Assembly: GCA_963576565.1 (NCBI GenBank)
Contig: OY755046.1
Span: forward strand, 71,355,719 to 71,419,718
Source: Aspidapion aeneum
Taxonomy: Eukaryota; Arthropoda; Insecta; Coleoptera; Brentidae
Direction: 5' to 3'
Length of the DNA: 64,000 nucleotides
Shown here: piece by piece, positions 48,501-55,720 of the stretch
Layout of the letters: every line of letters begins with the position of its first letter
Position numbering within the stretch: position 1 is the first letter of the stretch
Program-made: the position numbers and the translations under genes
Notes under the pieces: model-generated
Databases searched by the model: none
Seen by the model: only the letters and a program-made list of their open reading frames with translations
Told to the model about the DNA's origin: nothing

Positions 48501-51500
48501 TTTAAAATAAATAAATGGAAGTCCGAAATTTTTTTTCTGTTTCTTTCCTCCCTAGCCTATTAAAACACTAAAGTGCTATATCAGCTTTTAAAACAGTTTT
48601 ATCTCAGAAACGAAAGCTGCTACAAAGTTTTTGGTTTTAACACAAATTATTGAGGAAAATGTGTTGTACTATATTCCGAACACCGCATATTGATGCCATG
48701 TTCCGTTAAAAAATTAGCATATTTTTAAACTGTCATTAGCATTAATAAATTTTGAAATCAGCTCTTTACAGTATTGTATACTATTTTACCTAAAAATTTA
48801 ATCAAAATCAGTTTGACGGTTTAGGAGTTATCGTGCGCCGAACAGGTAAAAATAAAAAACAATTTTTGTAATCTTTTTCACTATCAGCGAGTCCTACCTG
48901 TAACACTAAGTCCTCCGACAGCGGTAGCTGCAGTGTTGGGTGCCCCATCCCCGAATTCGCTTGAAAATAACTCATCTTCGGCTCGTTTCGAACTGAAGAC
49001 AATGTCCAAGGAGGGCAACTGAAGCAAACATTCCACTCTGGAGACTGGCAGGCAACTGAACCTAAATAAAAAGACAAGGTTATACTTAAAAAAAATAATA
49101 AGAATATAATAATAAGATACATAAGAAACTTCACTTAAGGATGATTCTACCAAAAGTGGGCTATATGGATATCATTTTTGGTCATTACCTTTAAATAACA
49201 GTACAGCACAGTAAATAATTTTGTTTTTTTAAATTTATGTAACTAATTAGGTGTAAGCTAAGAAACATTTATTTTCCCAAATTTTAGGAATTAGTGCATA
49301 AAAATGCCAGAGGAATGAGGACCAGAGGAGTTTTTTAATGGTTTTTCAATTTAAATCAAAATCTATTTAGACTACTTAACTTAAGTTTTATATAAACAAA
49401 GTTCCTATACTTATAATTTTAAAACAATCAAAAAAATTATACTATTGATATCAGTCGAATATTTACTTACCAGAGGAATGATAATTGAAGCGTTCCCTTT
49501 TGATTTCTCCGAAAAAAACTAATTTTCTGCCGAAAATAAAAAGATCTATAACTTAAACCAAACTAAAGTTAACATTATCTGTCAAAACTTGTCATCCTCA
49601 CAAGTAAATTAGATATCCAGGGCCGTCTCTTTCTCTAGAAATTAACCGATGGTATTCACAAATATTGTGTTATTAAAAATGGAGCACGTTTAAAATTGTA
49701 AAATTTTCCGGGAAGATGTAAATTCGGATTTTCAAAAATATGACTGCAAACTTAAGTTTTATCAGTTTTTTGATAAATAGTTAAGACTTGGTTAAATATT
49801 ATTTATTAGGATATTTTTTCAATCTGAGTTTTTAATATTTGGTTTGGGACTACACCAGAGGAATGAGGTATTTGCTTTGTAATAAAAAAAATTATAAACT
49901 TGCAATTTTTTTTATACATTAAACTCAAATGCTCCATAAAGAAAACATTTCGTTTTAAATTTTATAACTAAAACTATGCTTCATTTGCAGTCTGTGTTTG
50001 AAAAATATGCATTCCCACTCCACAGCACCATTTTTGTAGAATCATCATAATTCAGTTAGCAGATTCTTGGGTGTTCTCATTGATGACCAGTTGAGGTTTG
50101 AGGAACATATACTTGGGCTAAGTAAAAAACTTTCTTCTGGTTGCTTCGCAGTAAGGTATGTCAGGGCGGAATTGGGTGATACTATAGCCCGGTCAGTTTA
50201 TTTCTCTTTGTTTGAGTCCCATTTGCGGTATGGAATTCCTTTTTGGGGGTTTGCTCATCAGCACCTTCTTAAAATTATTTTTATTTTACAAAAAAAAGCA
50301 GTGCGCTTTTTGTGTAATGTTCACCAAAGGGAATCTTGTAGACCTCATTTTGTTGAAAAAAAAATATTAACCCTCACATCACTGTTTATATTCGAGACAT
50401 CAAGTCTCGTATTTAGAAATATATCATATATTTTTGATACTGGACCCCAACGTCTAACGAGACAAAATGGCAATATTATGCTGCCAGTTCCCAAAAGCAC
50501 ACTGGTCCAGAAATCCCTTATTTATGAAGGCAGAAAGATCTTTAATCATTTGCCTTATGACATTAAGCATGTTGCAACACTCAGACAGTTTAAGAGAAGG
50601 TTGAAAAAACTGCTACTCGATAAACCATATTACTCCTTGTCTGAGTTTTATGACGATAACTTTAGATAGGGTTTATTATCATTTTTACATTGTTTTGTTG
50701 TTTTTTTTTTAGCTTTATTTTAAAGAATGTGATTTTTCAACAGTGTTGTGATTGTTTAGGAATAGAATTTTAATATCAAACCGAATTTTTATCTACTTTT
50801 TTGTTTTCTTAGTTATTTATTTTTTTGACCGCTGCCTTAAGGACTTATTTTTGATTAATTTTAGTACGTGTGTTGCTTTAATTTTTAAATAGTACATTTT
50901 TTACTTTTATTTATGTATTTTACAAAATTTTATTTTAGTTTCTATTTGACATTTTTTTTTTCTGTTTGTTATACTTTCTTGTTGTGATGTTTGTTTTGTT
51001 TTTTTTATTTTGGAATTGTTTATATTTATTGCCAATGAACTTACTTTATTTTTTTTATTACTTTGTTTTTTTTTGTTTAAGGTTTTATACTTTTTATTTT
51101 TTGTATATTTCTTTTTGTTGTTTTAATTCACAATTTTTAAAAGGTTTTTTCAATAGGTTGTTTTAAATTATAAAAAAAAAATAAAACTAAACTAGGGCAT
51201 ACAAGATTTTAAAGTGCTATTAGGTAAGTTATTTGTTATCATTATTTATTTTTAGGACTAGAGATAGCCTGCTTTGTCAACAGAATTTTTTTTCTTGACA
51301 ATAAAGTATTTTTTGAATTGAATTGAATCCTTAAAATAAAAGCATCTCTGACGGATCTGATACCTTCCTAGCTAGCCTATTAGCCTACTTCAACTAAAGC
51401 CATGATATATCAGCCCTGAAAACAGTTTTTTTGTAAATATCTCAGAAACTAAAGCTCCTACGAACACAAATTATTGAGCAAAATTAACTTAAAATTAAAA

Positions 51501-54380
51501 ATGTAAAAAATAATAAAACAAACCTAAATGTGCTGGGTTGCATGTGGAAATAGACAATGACATCTACTGGAAAACTGGCATAAACATAGTTCCCATAATT
51601 AATATCCTGATCCGAAGAAAACATAGAAGTGTCTGTAGGGTTGATGTTTTTAATAGGAATAGGCTCCAAGGTTTGTTCCAAAAACTCTAAAATATGCGGA
51701 CTAATAATAGTTTCTTCTGGAACGCTTTGAAGAGTCATCCAAGCGAAGAGCGACGCTTTTTTTATTCCTTTCTTCGGTTGGTAGCTCAAGTTTTGGATGT
51801 TATAATTTTTAAACGTATCAGATCCTGATATATAGTTGCTAAATTGTAAATTATCCAAACTGGACGTTGGACTATGACCGTAATTTGGATTCGTAATCCC
51901 ATGCATGGACGTTGAGCTTCTGAGAACATCAGGATTAAAGCTTTGAGACTTGAACTCAGAAGCTTCTTGTCTTTTGAACGCCATATCAATTCTAGTTTGT
52001 TCGGAATCGGAATATGGTGCTTTGACTGATTGAAACGCTCTGTCAAAGTCAAACGAAGTATGTTCACTCGACGGGACGTCTTCTACAATTACTTTGGATT
52101 GATATTGAAGTTTGACATCCATTCCTGGAATGTGGAAAATCGTCAAATCTACCAAAGACGAATGTGGTGTGCTTCTTAATTTCGAAGAACTCGACTGACT
52201 TGTTAACTTTTCTTTGTTCTTCCTAACAGCATCAGGACTAGAATGTGTAGAAGTATCTAGTAAACCTGCCGCAGAACAGCTACGGTCTTTTCTAAGACCA
52301 CGATTCTTCAAATCTTCGTTTGTTATGAGGTCCTTGGTGTGCAAAACACATTTACCACTATTTATGAAGACCTTGACGTCCAATTCTAAGTCGACATTGG
52401 GTTCTTGACATTTCTGATGAGTTTGGGAGAGGTTGGAGGTCGCAGTAGATTGGATGGGGCTCGAAGTCAGGATTGAGGAGTCCAGGTCGTAATGTTCCAA
52501 AAGGGATCCTGAAAAGAATAAATATTAGTGCAATTTTTATCTGTACTAGATTCTATGTTTGGGGGGGGGGGGGTTGGGTATTTCATTCAACCATTAACGT
52601 ATTAACCGGAGGAGACCAGGAACCGCGGCAAAAATTCATTCATCAAAACAATTCGATTTGACCCCTAGATGCTTCAATAAGTTGGAAAAGAATAGAAATA
52701 TTTTTTGGAAAGACGATGGCAACGCTGTGCGACACACAGCAGACGTATGTTTATTCTTTATGGTCGATCGATTTACCAGTGACGGCGGCAAAATATTTAT
52801 TTATTAAAAGTAAATACCTAACTTATTAAAACAAGCAATTTAATTTAGTTTACAGCTGAATAGATACCCATTGACAATTAGATGTTTGATTAGGATGCTT
52901 TTAGCTTGGTGTATTTTATTTTAGGTTAGACAACGTTAAAAATTCAGAGTAGGTAAAAAGGACTAACCCAACCTAAAAAATTGCCTCAATCCAAATCTAA
53001 AAAAAAACTGTTTACACAAAAAAAAAACGGTTAAATAAAAAAGGTATACATAAAAAAATTACTTTCCATATTAATAAGATACCTTTTTTACCTTATCTGT
53101 TGAAAATCAAGGCTCGTAGTTCAGTTAAAAGTATCAAAACACCAAAACTTGGGACACCCTGTACATTTTTAACTAAACTTATGTTTAAACAGTTTTAACA
53201 AATAAATAATTATTTATATAATACCCAAAATTTTTTTTTCTGATTTTATATTGATTTCTACGGCACTGGTCTTTGTTTTGTTTTGAAGGTCAAACAAGTT
53301 ATTTAACTTACTTGTAAAACGAAACTTCTGGATTAAAATAGTCGAGATTTTAGCACAAAATACACTCCCACACCATTTTAAAGTCTTTTAAGATTAAATT
53401 TGAGTCCAGATCGAAAATATATTTTAAGAAAAAACACGAAAACAATTCCGAACCGTAAAGAGACAAGTCAAAAACGCCGCTTGACCCTTTACAAAATACT
53501 AATGGGTCCAAAGGGACTACCTTCTAATCAAGAATAGTTTTGTCTCTTTTTCTCGCATCAGTTTAACAAAAGAGGAACAAAATAATATACTTTACGCGGG
53601 CCTAGACGATTGCGGCATCTTTCTAATTCCTTTGTTTTAGTGAGGGACTGTAATCGAGAATAGTTTTGTTTTTTTCTCTCGCACTGGTTTAATAAAGGAA
53701 AACGAAGGAGTAGCAAAATAAATGCTGGAAGCACAAGTTAAAGTTATCACCGCTTGTTATATATCCATATTTGGTCGTGTATAATTAATCTGGTAAGGGT
53801 TTGTAAGAAGAACAGTTTCGTCTTTTTCCGGTGCATTGGTTTAAAAAAGAAATAAAAGTAAAGGAAAGATCGGATAATTTTGGTGATTCTTAAAGAGAAA
53901 GAAAATAGAGTTTTCTATGGACCAAACAAAAATAGTCGATAAGTTCTTTTCTGCAGAAGTACGTTTTTTAAAACAAATTGTTTATCTAGACGGCCGATTT
54001 TTTTGTTTATTTCCTAGTCTCCTCCGGTTAATATGTTAATGCATTCAACGTAAAAATCTGCATCCCTTCCCTTTGTCAAGAAATCCTAACATCCTCTAGG
54101 AAGACAAACAAAGAATGGATTAATCAGGATATCTTACTTCTAGTGGACCAACGAAGAAAGCACAAACATAAAAACGAAACAAAATACAAGGATGTTTAGA
54201 GGGAGAGAGCAAGAATAAGAAAAGCAAAGAAACAATTCTGTGAAGATTTTCTCCGATTTTGAAGAGCTGCCGAGACACATTGTACTGTTCAAATTCATAC
54301 TACCAGAACTACCGTGATCTTCAAGCATCATCTGGTTCGGCATCACGAATCTAAAATGGAAACAGATATTTTTACTCACC
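25779..54380 (-). CDS. tweek: tweek / BLTP1 (KIAA1109) bridge-like lipid transfer protein, C-terminal part
   Basis: This family forms giant (about 5000-residue) rod-like proteins with a hydrophobic groove that move lipids at ER contact sites. Drosophila tweek acts in synaptic vesicle endocytosis. Fourteen exons, 52508-51524 down to 25957-25779, join in frame to about 1178 residues and a TGA. Diagnostic blocks include FPKAWYRRSIVRRMFLGDL, NVMGNVAWMTKDF with GRLSIGSTGHKN, VLSWDQLQLMISKSTTADLL, ATVCKVTRTVIFPPQFKTLQ, FVTVDAEAFFFLHDLI and the C-terminal QKLGFSHARTTIPKW. The end corresponds to the fragile-site-associated C-terminal domain. The 5' exon of this set starts in phase 1, matching the exon repeated in the array above 54380. 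The rest of the gene lies right of the window. No frame break occurs in the fourteen exons. Confidence 0.93.
26194..26386 (-). CDS. tweek: tweek exon
   Basis: The acceptor is ttattttAG and the donor is GTACGT at 26193. It runs from phase 0 to phase 1. It encodes VLSGFERRNLEQDKPKL, DIFAKDWRNYNCKTWHLEPT and VAGKYIEPYG. Confidence 0.93.
26633..26812 (-). CDS. tweek: tweek exon
   Basis: The acceptor is ctttaAAG and the donor is GTAAGT at 26632. It is 180 bases, phase 0-0, encoding 60 residues with VECSFIVEFEDHIFVTVDAE and FFFLHDLITSYLIEKER. Confidence 0.94.
26897..27037 (-). CDS. tweek: tweek exon
   Basis: The acceptor is ctttttctAG and the donor is GTATCT at 26896. It is 141 bases, phase 0-0, encoding VDKFPSLEREKMEN and PNHTREVIFALPGLQ. 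Confidence 0.93.
27357..27544 (-). CDS. tweek: tweek exon
   Basis: The acceptor is gatcttttAG and the donor is GTAAGT at 27356. It runs from phase 1 to phase 0. It encodes EPFPSEDVHIVQTLICSLGL, then HSLRHLSMATVCKVTRTVIF and LQEWFHYAFSNSQIDE, one of the best-conserved stretches of the family. Confidence 0.94.
27703..28510. mobile_element. Non-autonomous hAT element inserted in the 455-bp array
   Basis: Inverted ends cagtgttgccacc and ggtggcaacactg are flanked by the 8-bp duplication acacaagg (27695-27702 and 28511-28518). Subterminal tcggtaga motifs are repeated at both ends. It has no ORF. It carries a second MITE at 27885-28160. Only one of the four array units has it, so it arrived after or during array growth without being copied. 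Confidence 0.93.
27885..28160. mobile_element. Palindromic MITE nested in the hAT element (TA target)
   Basis: The 276-bp element starts gggacctattgcaataaagc and ends with the reverse complement gctttattgcaataggtccc. The inverted arms continue for about 60 bases with gaps. It is flanked by TA on both sides, compatible with a Tc1/mariner-type MITE (inference). Confidence 0.85.
30213..30460. repeat. Penelope/hammerhead-like repeat fragment
   Basis: After the array breaks off there is cctgaggatgattc followed by aggccgaaaccggtcg, the order CUGAnGA ... GAAA found in hammerhead ribozymes at Penelope-like element ends. The stem II pairing is poor, so it is probably decayed. It lies 36 bases from the donor of the exon at 30496. 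Confidence 0.4.
30496..30700 (-). CDS. tweek: tweek exon
   Basis: The acceptor is gcttttttAG and the donor is GTGAGT at 30495. It runs from phase 0 to phase 1. It encodes VAGLQLSTMHSALPSAGTVL, then GSMELHGNNVSLACFHGINF and WALFSLKEPCINF. The 2.95-kb intron after it contains the 455-bp array. Confidence 0.93.
30896..31161 (-). CDS. tweek: tweek exon
   Basis: The acceptor is ttatttttAG and the donor is GTAAAA at 30895. It runs from phase 1 to phase 0. It encodes VLSWDQLQLMISKSTTADLL, KLEEFFSQQFNSSKRAFSGL and a serine/proline/glutamine-rich low-complexity stretch, then RHHRHWQKVLAQ. Confidence 0.94.
31244..31480 (-). CDS. tweek: tweek exon
   Basis: The acceptor is ttttttcAG and the donor is GTAATT at 31243. 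It is 237 bases, phase 1-1. It encodes GNIEIANINTFVHIREEPN, LRALELRLDYMGTSVLMCRV and DEWKLNRPVGPTRRPASIFV. Confidence 0.94.
31600..34980. repeat. Nested inverted-repeat region in a tweek intron
   Basis: Sequence around 31640-31745 (gtcatttgctaccttttcag, agtcacggctaaaaagatat) returns inverted at 34800-34960. Inside it, 31771 (ccaaaatcccacctttaaa) pairs with 33398-33412. A further foldback pairs 32602-32980 with about 33010-33390, including acgtaagctttttattaatg and gttatgatcg-type segments. At least three palindromic elements therefore seem nested or adjacent. No ORF is seen. Confidence 0.7.
33435..34800. mobile_element. Cluster of three foldback F1 copies
   Basis: Two direct copies (about 33440-33935 and 33936-34445) and one inverted partial copy (about 34446-34798) carry gtgggtagcttgaaagctta, cgtttcgtccttatgggact and gcgccatctaccgagatac. 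They match 4781-5306 and 47146-47808. The first copy has a (TA)n run at 33747-33773 where the second reads atatcgatcaatg. Confidence 0.85.
35043..35289 (-). CDS. tweek: tweek exon
   Basis: The acceptor is tctattatAG and the donor is GTAAGT at 35042. It runs from phase 0 to phase 1. It encodes DDPPSTSESKNLAAWETLVL, NVHMNMGNVMGNVAWMTKDF and FGLGGSSLDAKGGIVG. The 3.6-kb intron after it is filled with nested foldback elements. Confidence 0.94.
35361..37348. mobile_element. ~2-kb foldback element with TIR acagg(g/t)tgtccc
   Basis: The left end acaggttgtcccagaactaa is mirrored at 37329-37348. The inverted similarity extends inward for about 400 bases and recurs deeper (gcataaaaatcagtatat and its counterpart near 36720 and 37050). 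No ORF is seen. It has been split by internal duplication, giving several sub-palindromes. A related terminus, gggacaccctgtac, occurs alone near 53152. Confidence 0.8.
38150..38592. mobile_element. Solo LTR inserted in the LINE
   Basis: It begins TGTTATA and ends TATAACA, flanked by the 4-bp duplication tata (38146-38149 and 38593-38596). It contains a TATA-box-like tatataaa (about 38448), an aataaa near the end, and two internal direct copies of a ~110-base stretch with ataaacaacacgtgcattc. Removing it and one tata puts the LINE reading frame back in register across the junction. This is the size and form expected of a Ty3/Gypsy-type or similar solo LTR. Confidence 0.85.
39155..39932 (+). 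mobile_element. 3' end of a second non-LTR element inserted in the LINE
   Basis: The interrupted LINE frame resumes at gatcacata (39933), duplicating gatcatata (39148) with one mismatch. The insert ends with tttgacaataaagctttttc, close to ttgacaataaagtattttt at the end of the LINE at 51290. It is therefore probably the untranslated 3' end of that family. No ORF is kept. Confidence 0.65.
40339..40582 (-). CDS. tweek: tweek exon
   Basis: The acceptor is ttatctAG and the donor is GTAAGA at 40338. It runs from phase 2 to phase 0. It encodes YRRSIVRRMFLGDLSMSG, then a polar serine/histidine/lysine-rich linker ending KTTSLDSNT. A LINE begins about 45 bases upstream of its acceptor. Confidence 0.92.
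40628..41652 (+). mobile_element. LINE (RTE-like family A), 5'-truncated
   Basis: A long plus-strand frame (to about 41730, read through the tail) has [59 protein letters not shown] and an (ata)n-encoded isoleucine/tyrosine tail. The (TA)n tail lies at 41612-41651. Its truncated 5' end lies about 45 bases from the acceptor of the tweek exon at 40582, in opposite orientation to the gene. Confidence 0.93.
41653..42500 (+). mobile_element. CR1/Jockey-type LINE 3' end
   Basis: In broken frames the plus strand encodes HQTKSRF, THSDVHSLATRNRDNIIPSF and YYAIKFFNVLPPNIK, then QNAFYSFEEYLNSS. This is typical of the C-terminal end of CR1/Jockey-type LINE ORFs. It ends in an (aaact)n tail at about 42478-42500, next to a (TA)n run at 42501-42572. 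Confidence 0.75.
42501..42572. repeat. (TA)n microsatellite
   Basis: About 70 bases of almost pure TA dinucleotides, directly after a LINE tail and 56 bases from the donor of the tweek exon at 42628. Confidence 0.95.
42628..42757 (-). CDS. tweek: tweek exon (small)
   Basis: The acceptor is attattatAG and the donor is GTAAGT at 42627. It is 130 bases, phase 1 to phase 2. It encodes GKLKGSDQSRAVIRFSTIVD, IGSASFKYDMRRLTEILAF and the split Trp codon of FPKAW, completed by the exon at 40582. Confidence 0.93.
42800..43060 (-). pseudogene. LINE C-terminal ORF fragment, a third family
   Basis: A 64-residue minus-strand frame contains NRKTKRWNKCILNWRHRENK and RGTPQIKWADDLKKHAGARW. This pattern (W...V..WRPR..KR..GRP..RW.DD) is the known C-terminal tail of RTE/Jockey-type LINE ORF2. 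It is more diverged than families A and B. Confidence 0.7.
43190..43457 (-). mobile_element. LINE (RTE-like family A), very short 3' copy
   Basis: It contains the family tail [20 protein letters not shown] and the 3' terminus atcggtttcacaacgttcta, ending in a short (TA)n at 43190-43200. It has a 21-base internal deletion compared with the other copies. It abuts the Jockey-like element at 43458. Confidence 0.88.
43458..45300 (+). mobile_element. Jockey-like LINE, 5'-truncated
   Basis: Frames at about 43480-44271 and 44287-45024 together cover a Jockey-type [74 protein letters not shown], then [20 protein letters not shown], the catalytic [13 protein letters not shown] and [21 protein letters not shown] stop after FLP (44271) breaks it. 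A poly(A) tail lies at 45280-45300. The minus copy at 11811-14300 is the same family. Confidence 0.93.
45302..45942 (-). mobile_element. LINE (RTE-like family A), truncated at both ends
   Basis: A 210-residue minus frame begins [20 protein letters not shown] and includes [20 protein letters not shown]. It stops at NQRTREII, where the sequence changes to the A-rich tail of the neighbouring Jockey-like element. Confidence 0.9.
46019..46198 (-). CDS. tweek: tweek exon
   Basis: The acceptor is aattttttAG and the donor is GTGCGT at 46018. It is 180 bases, phase 1-1. It encodes CLSDFSVYIFHPYGGKKSAL and RKDSLSINVEFVKWHLSRSR, a strongly conserved family segment. Confidence 0.93.
46277..46527. mobile_element. 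Penelope-type pseudo-LTR palindrome with hammerhead motifs on both strands
   Basis: The arms meet near 46402 and pair over about 120 bases, with ggtgggtgtgctttcgggct at one end and its reverse complement at the other. On the plus strand, ctgaaga (46431-46437) is followed by tgcc, then ggc and gaaa (46455-46460). On the minus strand the same core runs from 46365 to about 46333 with GAAAC. This is the CUGAnGA / stem II / GAAA order of a type I hammerhead. Confidence 0.65.
46573..48535 (+). mobile_element. Penelope-like retroelement, decayed (RT and GIY-YIG remnants)
   Basis: Inverted flanks pair 46583-46700 (ttcggacttccatt, caatctagtctctaggctac) with 48400-48525. Between them the plus strand encodes in broken frames GLPMGSSLSPVVANIYMEWF, the RT catalytic YMDDTFIIWP (about 46870-46905), the linker NIPYVQGISENIRRIAKHYN (47970-48030) and a GIY-YIG nuclease with YDIPCECGKSYVGEKKCPL and LADHAWSNDHRIQWSEAKVL (about 48050-48300). 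Stops and a MITE insertion (47146-47808) show it is dead. Confidence 0.85.
47146..47808. mobile_element. Foldback MITE F1 inserted in the Penelope-like element
   Basis: It is flanked by the 9-bp duplication gtagtaata (47137-47145 and 47809-47817). The left arm (gtgaatttaaaaatcaaaca, cgtgggtagcctgaaagctt) returns inverted at the right end. The centre also carries agatggcgcttcttgcg. It interrupts the linker between the RT and GIY-YIG parts. Confidence 0.88.
48898..49061 (-). CDS. tweek: tweek exon
   Basis: The acceptor is tttttatttAG and the donor is GTAGGA at 48897. It runs from phase 2 to phase 1. It encodes FSCLPVSRVECLLQLPSLD, IVFSSKRAEDELFSSEFGDG and ATAVGGLSVTG. Confidence 0.93.
49062..50042. 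other. tweek intron sequence, nothing recognised
   Basis: A/T-rich intron sequence. The phrase ccagaggaatga appears three times (about 49308, 49471 and 49855), perhaps from a small decayed repeat. No gene is visible. Confidence 0.45.
50043..51330 (+). mobile_element. CR1/Jockey-type LINE, 5'-truncated
   Basis: A 200-residue frame (50067-50669) reads GVLIDDQLRFEEHILGLSKK, SLFESHLRYGIPFWGFAHQH, LQKKAVRFLCNVHQRESCRP and NHLPYDIKHVATLRQFKRRL, ending PYYSLSEFYDDNFR. This is the region after the catalytic domain in CR1/Jockey-type LINEs. A T-rich 3' untranslated region follows, ending gacaataaagtattttttga and a (gaatt)n tail at 51312-51328. Confidence 0.85.
51524..52508 (-). CDS. tweek: tweek large exon (985 bases)
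   Basis: The acceptor is ttcttttcAG at 52510-52509, phase 1 start. The donor is the weak GTTTGT at 51523, phase 2, and it joins in frame to the next exon (STF R FSCLPVSR). It encodes 327 residues: a polar serine-rich stretch, LVDLTIFHIPGMDVKLQYQS, another polar linker and LFAWMTLQSVPEETIISPHI, ending ASFPVDVIVYFHMQPSTF. The ORF opens with SLLEHYDLDSS directly after the acceptor. Confidence 0.92.
52509..54240. other. tweek intron with weak repeats
   Basis: It contains a run of 14 G at 52561-52574 and a lone gggacaccctgtac terminus near 53152. Three degenerate copies of a phrase like agaatagttttgtctctttt followed by a cgca..ggtttaa segment lie near 53528, 53652 and 53808. No exon is recognised before the array. 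Confidence 0.5.
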
Positions 54381-54665
54381 TTCAACAGACTCATATGAAG
54401 CAGGCAACTTCTTCCTCAAAGTAACTTTCTCCCCATCAATATCCAGGTGATCCACCCAATCTCCCAACTGAGCATCTGGTAGACTCATCTCAGAACTAGC
54501 GCTGGGCAAAGATTTCTGTCTATACATCGTTTGAGTGTCACTAAAAGTCACTCTAGCTCCCCACAGTTTTCACCCTGAGACAAGCAGACCTGGATGGCCC
54601 AGATCTTGGAGAGCTATAATAACTTGCTGTACTATCCAATTTTCTACTACCAGGACTACCATGAT
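54380..54665 (-). pseudogene. tweek: tweek array exon copy nearest the unique gene (type B, stop inside)
   Basis: Donor GTGAGT at 54379 and a phase-compatible acceptor (ctgaAG before ATCATGG) define a 286-base copy. Its frame opens HGSPGSRKLDSTASYYSSPR and reaches a TAG after KTVGS, because five bases present in type A are missing. Splicing it to the exon at 52508 in the phase-1 register would therefore truncate the protein. Either it is skipped or it is a dead copy. Confidence 0.7.
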
Positions 54666-55429
54666 CTTCAGGCATCACCGGGCTAGGCATCACGAAGAAA
54701 TGAAAACGAAAACAGATATTTCTACTCACCTTCAACAGACTCATATGAAGCAGGCAACTTCTTCCTCAAAGTAACCTTCTCCCCATCAATATCCAGGTGA
54801 TCCACCCAATCTCCCAACTGAGCATCTGGTAGACTCATCTCAGAACTAGCACTGGGCAAAGAATTTTGTCTATACATCGTTTGAGTGTCACTAAAAGTCA
54901 CTTTAGGTCCCCACAGTTTTCACCCTGAGACAAGCAGACCTGGATGGCCCAGATCTTGGAGAGCTATAATAACTTGCTGTACTATCCAATTTTCCACTAC
55001 CAGGACTACCATGATCTTCAGGCATCACCGGGCTAGGCATCACGAAGAAATGAAAACGAAAACAGATATTTCTACTCAACTTCAACAGACTCATATGAAG
55101 CAGGCAACTTCTTCCTCAAAGTAACTTTCTCCCCATCAATATCCAGGTGATCCACGCAATCTCCCAACTGAGCATCTGGTAGACTCATCTCAGAACTAGC
55201 ACTGGGCAAAGATTTTTGTCTATACATCGTTTGAGTGTCACTAAAAGTCACTCTAGGTCCCCACAGTTTTCACCCTGAGACAAGCAGACCTGGATGGCCC
55301 AGATCTTGGAGAGCTATAATAACTTGCTGTACTATCCAATTTTCCACTACCAGGACTACCATGATCTTCAGGCATCACCGGGCTAGGCATCACGAAGAAA
55401 TAAAAACGAAAACAGATATTTCTACTCAC

Positions 55430-55720
55430 CTTCAACAGACTCATATGAAGCAGGCAACTTCTTCCTCAAAGTAACTTTCTCCCCATCAATATCTAGGTGA
55501 TCCACCCAATCTCCCAACTGAGCATCTGGTAGACTCATCTCAGAACTAGCACTGGGCAAAGATTTCTGTCTATACATCGTTTGAGTGTCACTGAAGGTCA
55601 CTCTAGGTCCAGAATCTACAGTTTTCACTCTAAGAGACGCAGACCTCGAAGGCCCAGATCTTGGAGAGCTTACGTAACTTGCTGTACTGTCCAATTTTCC
55701 GCTACCAGGACTACCATGAT
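55430..55720 (-). CDS. tweek: tweek array exon copy, first intact type A
   Basis: Donor GTGAGT at 55429 and acceptor AG at 55722-55721 give a 291-base exon, exactly 97 codons, phase 1 to phase 1. It can therefore be repeated any number of times without a frameshift, and it joins in frame to the exon at 52508 (VEG then SLLEHYDLDSS). The intron between units would be 64 bases. It encodes a serine/proline-rich stretch (SPRSGPSRSASLRVKTV), then VTFSDTQTMYRQKSLPSASS and LGDWVDHLDIDGEKVTLRKK. The acceptor is inferred from phase; a TAG 17 bases upstream is an alternative that would break the frame. Equivalent intact copies end at 55785, 56140, 56845 and onward. Confidence 0.65.

Noticed and set aside
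52214..52408. Plus-strand ORF opposite the large tweek exon
   Set aside because: It is an antisense shadow of the 985-base exon on the minus strand.
54380..54682. TAG acceptor 17 bases upstream as the start of the array exon
   Set aside because: It has the better pyrimidine tract but would give a 308-base exon in the wrong phase both for itself in series and for the preceding phase-1 donor. I kept it only as an alternative.
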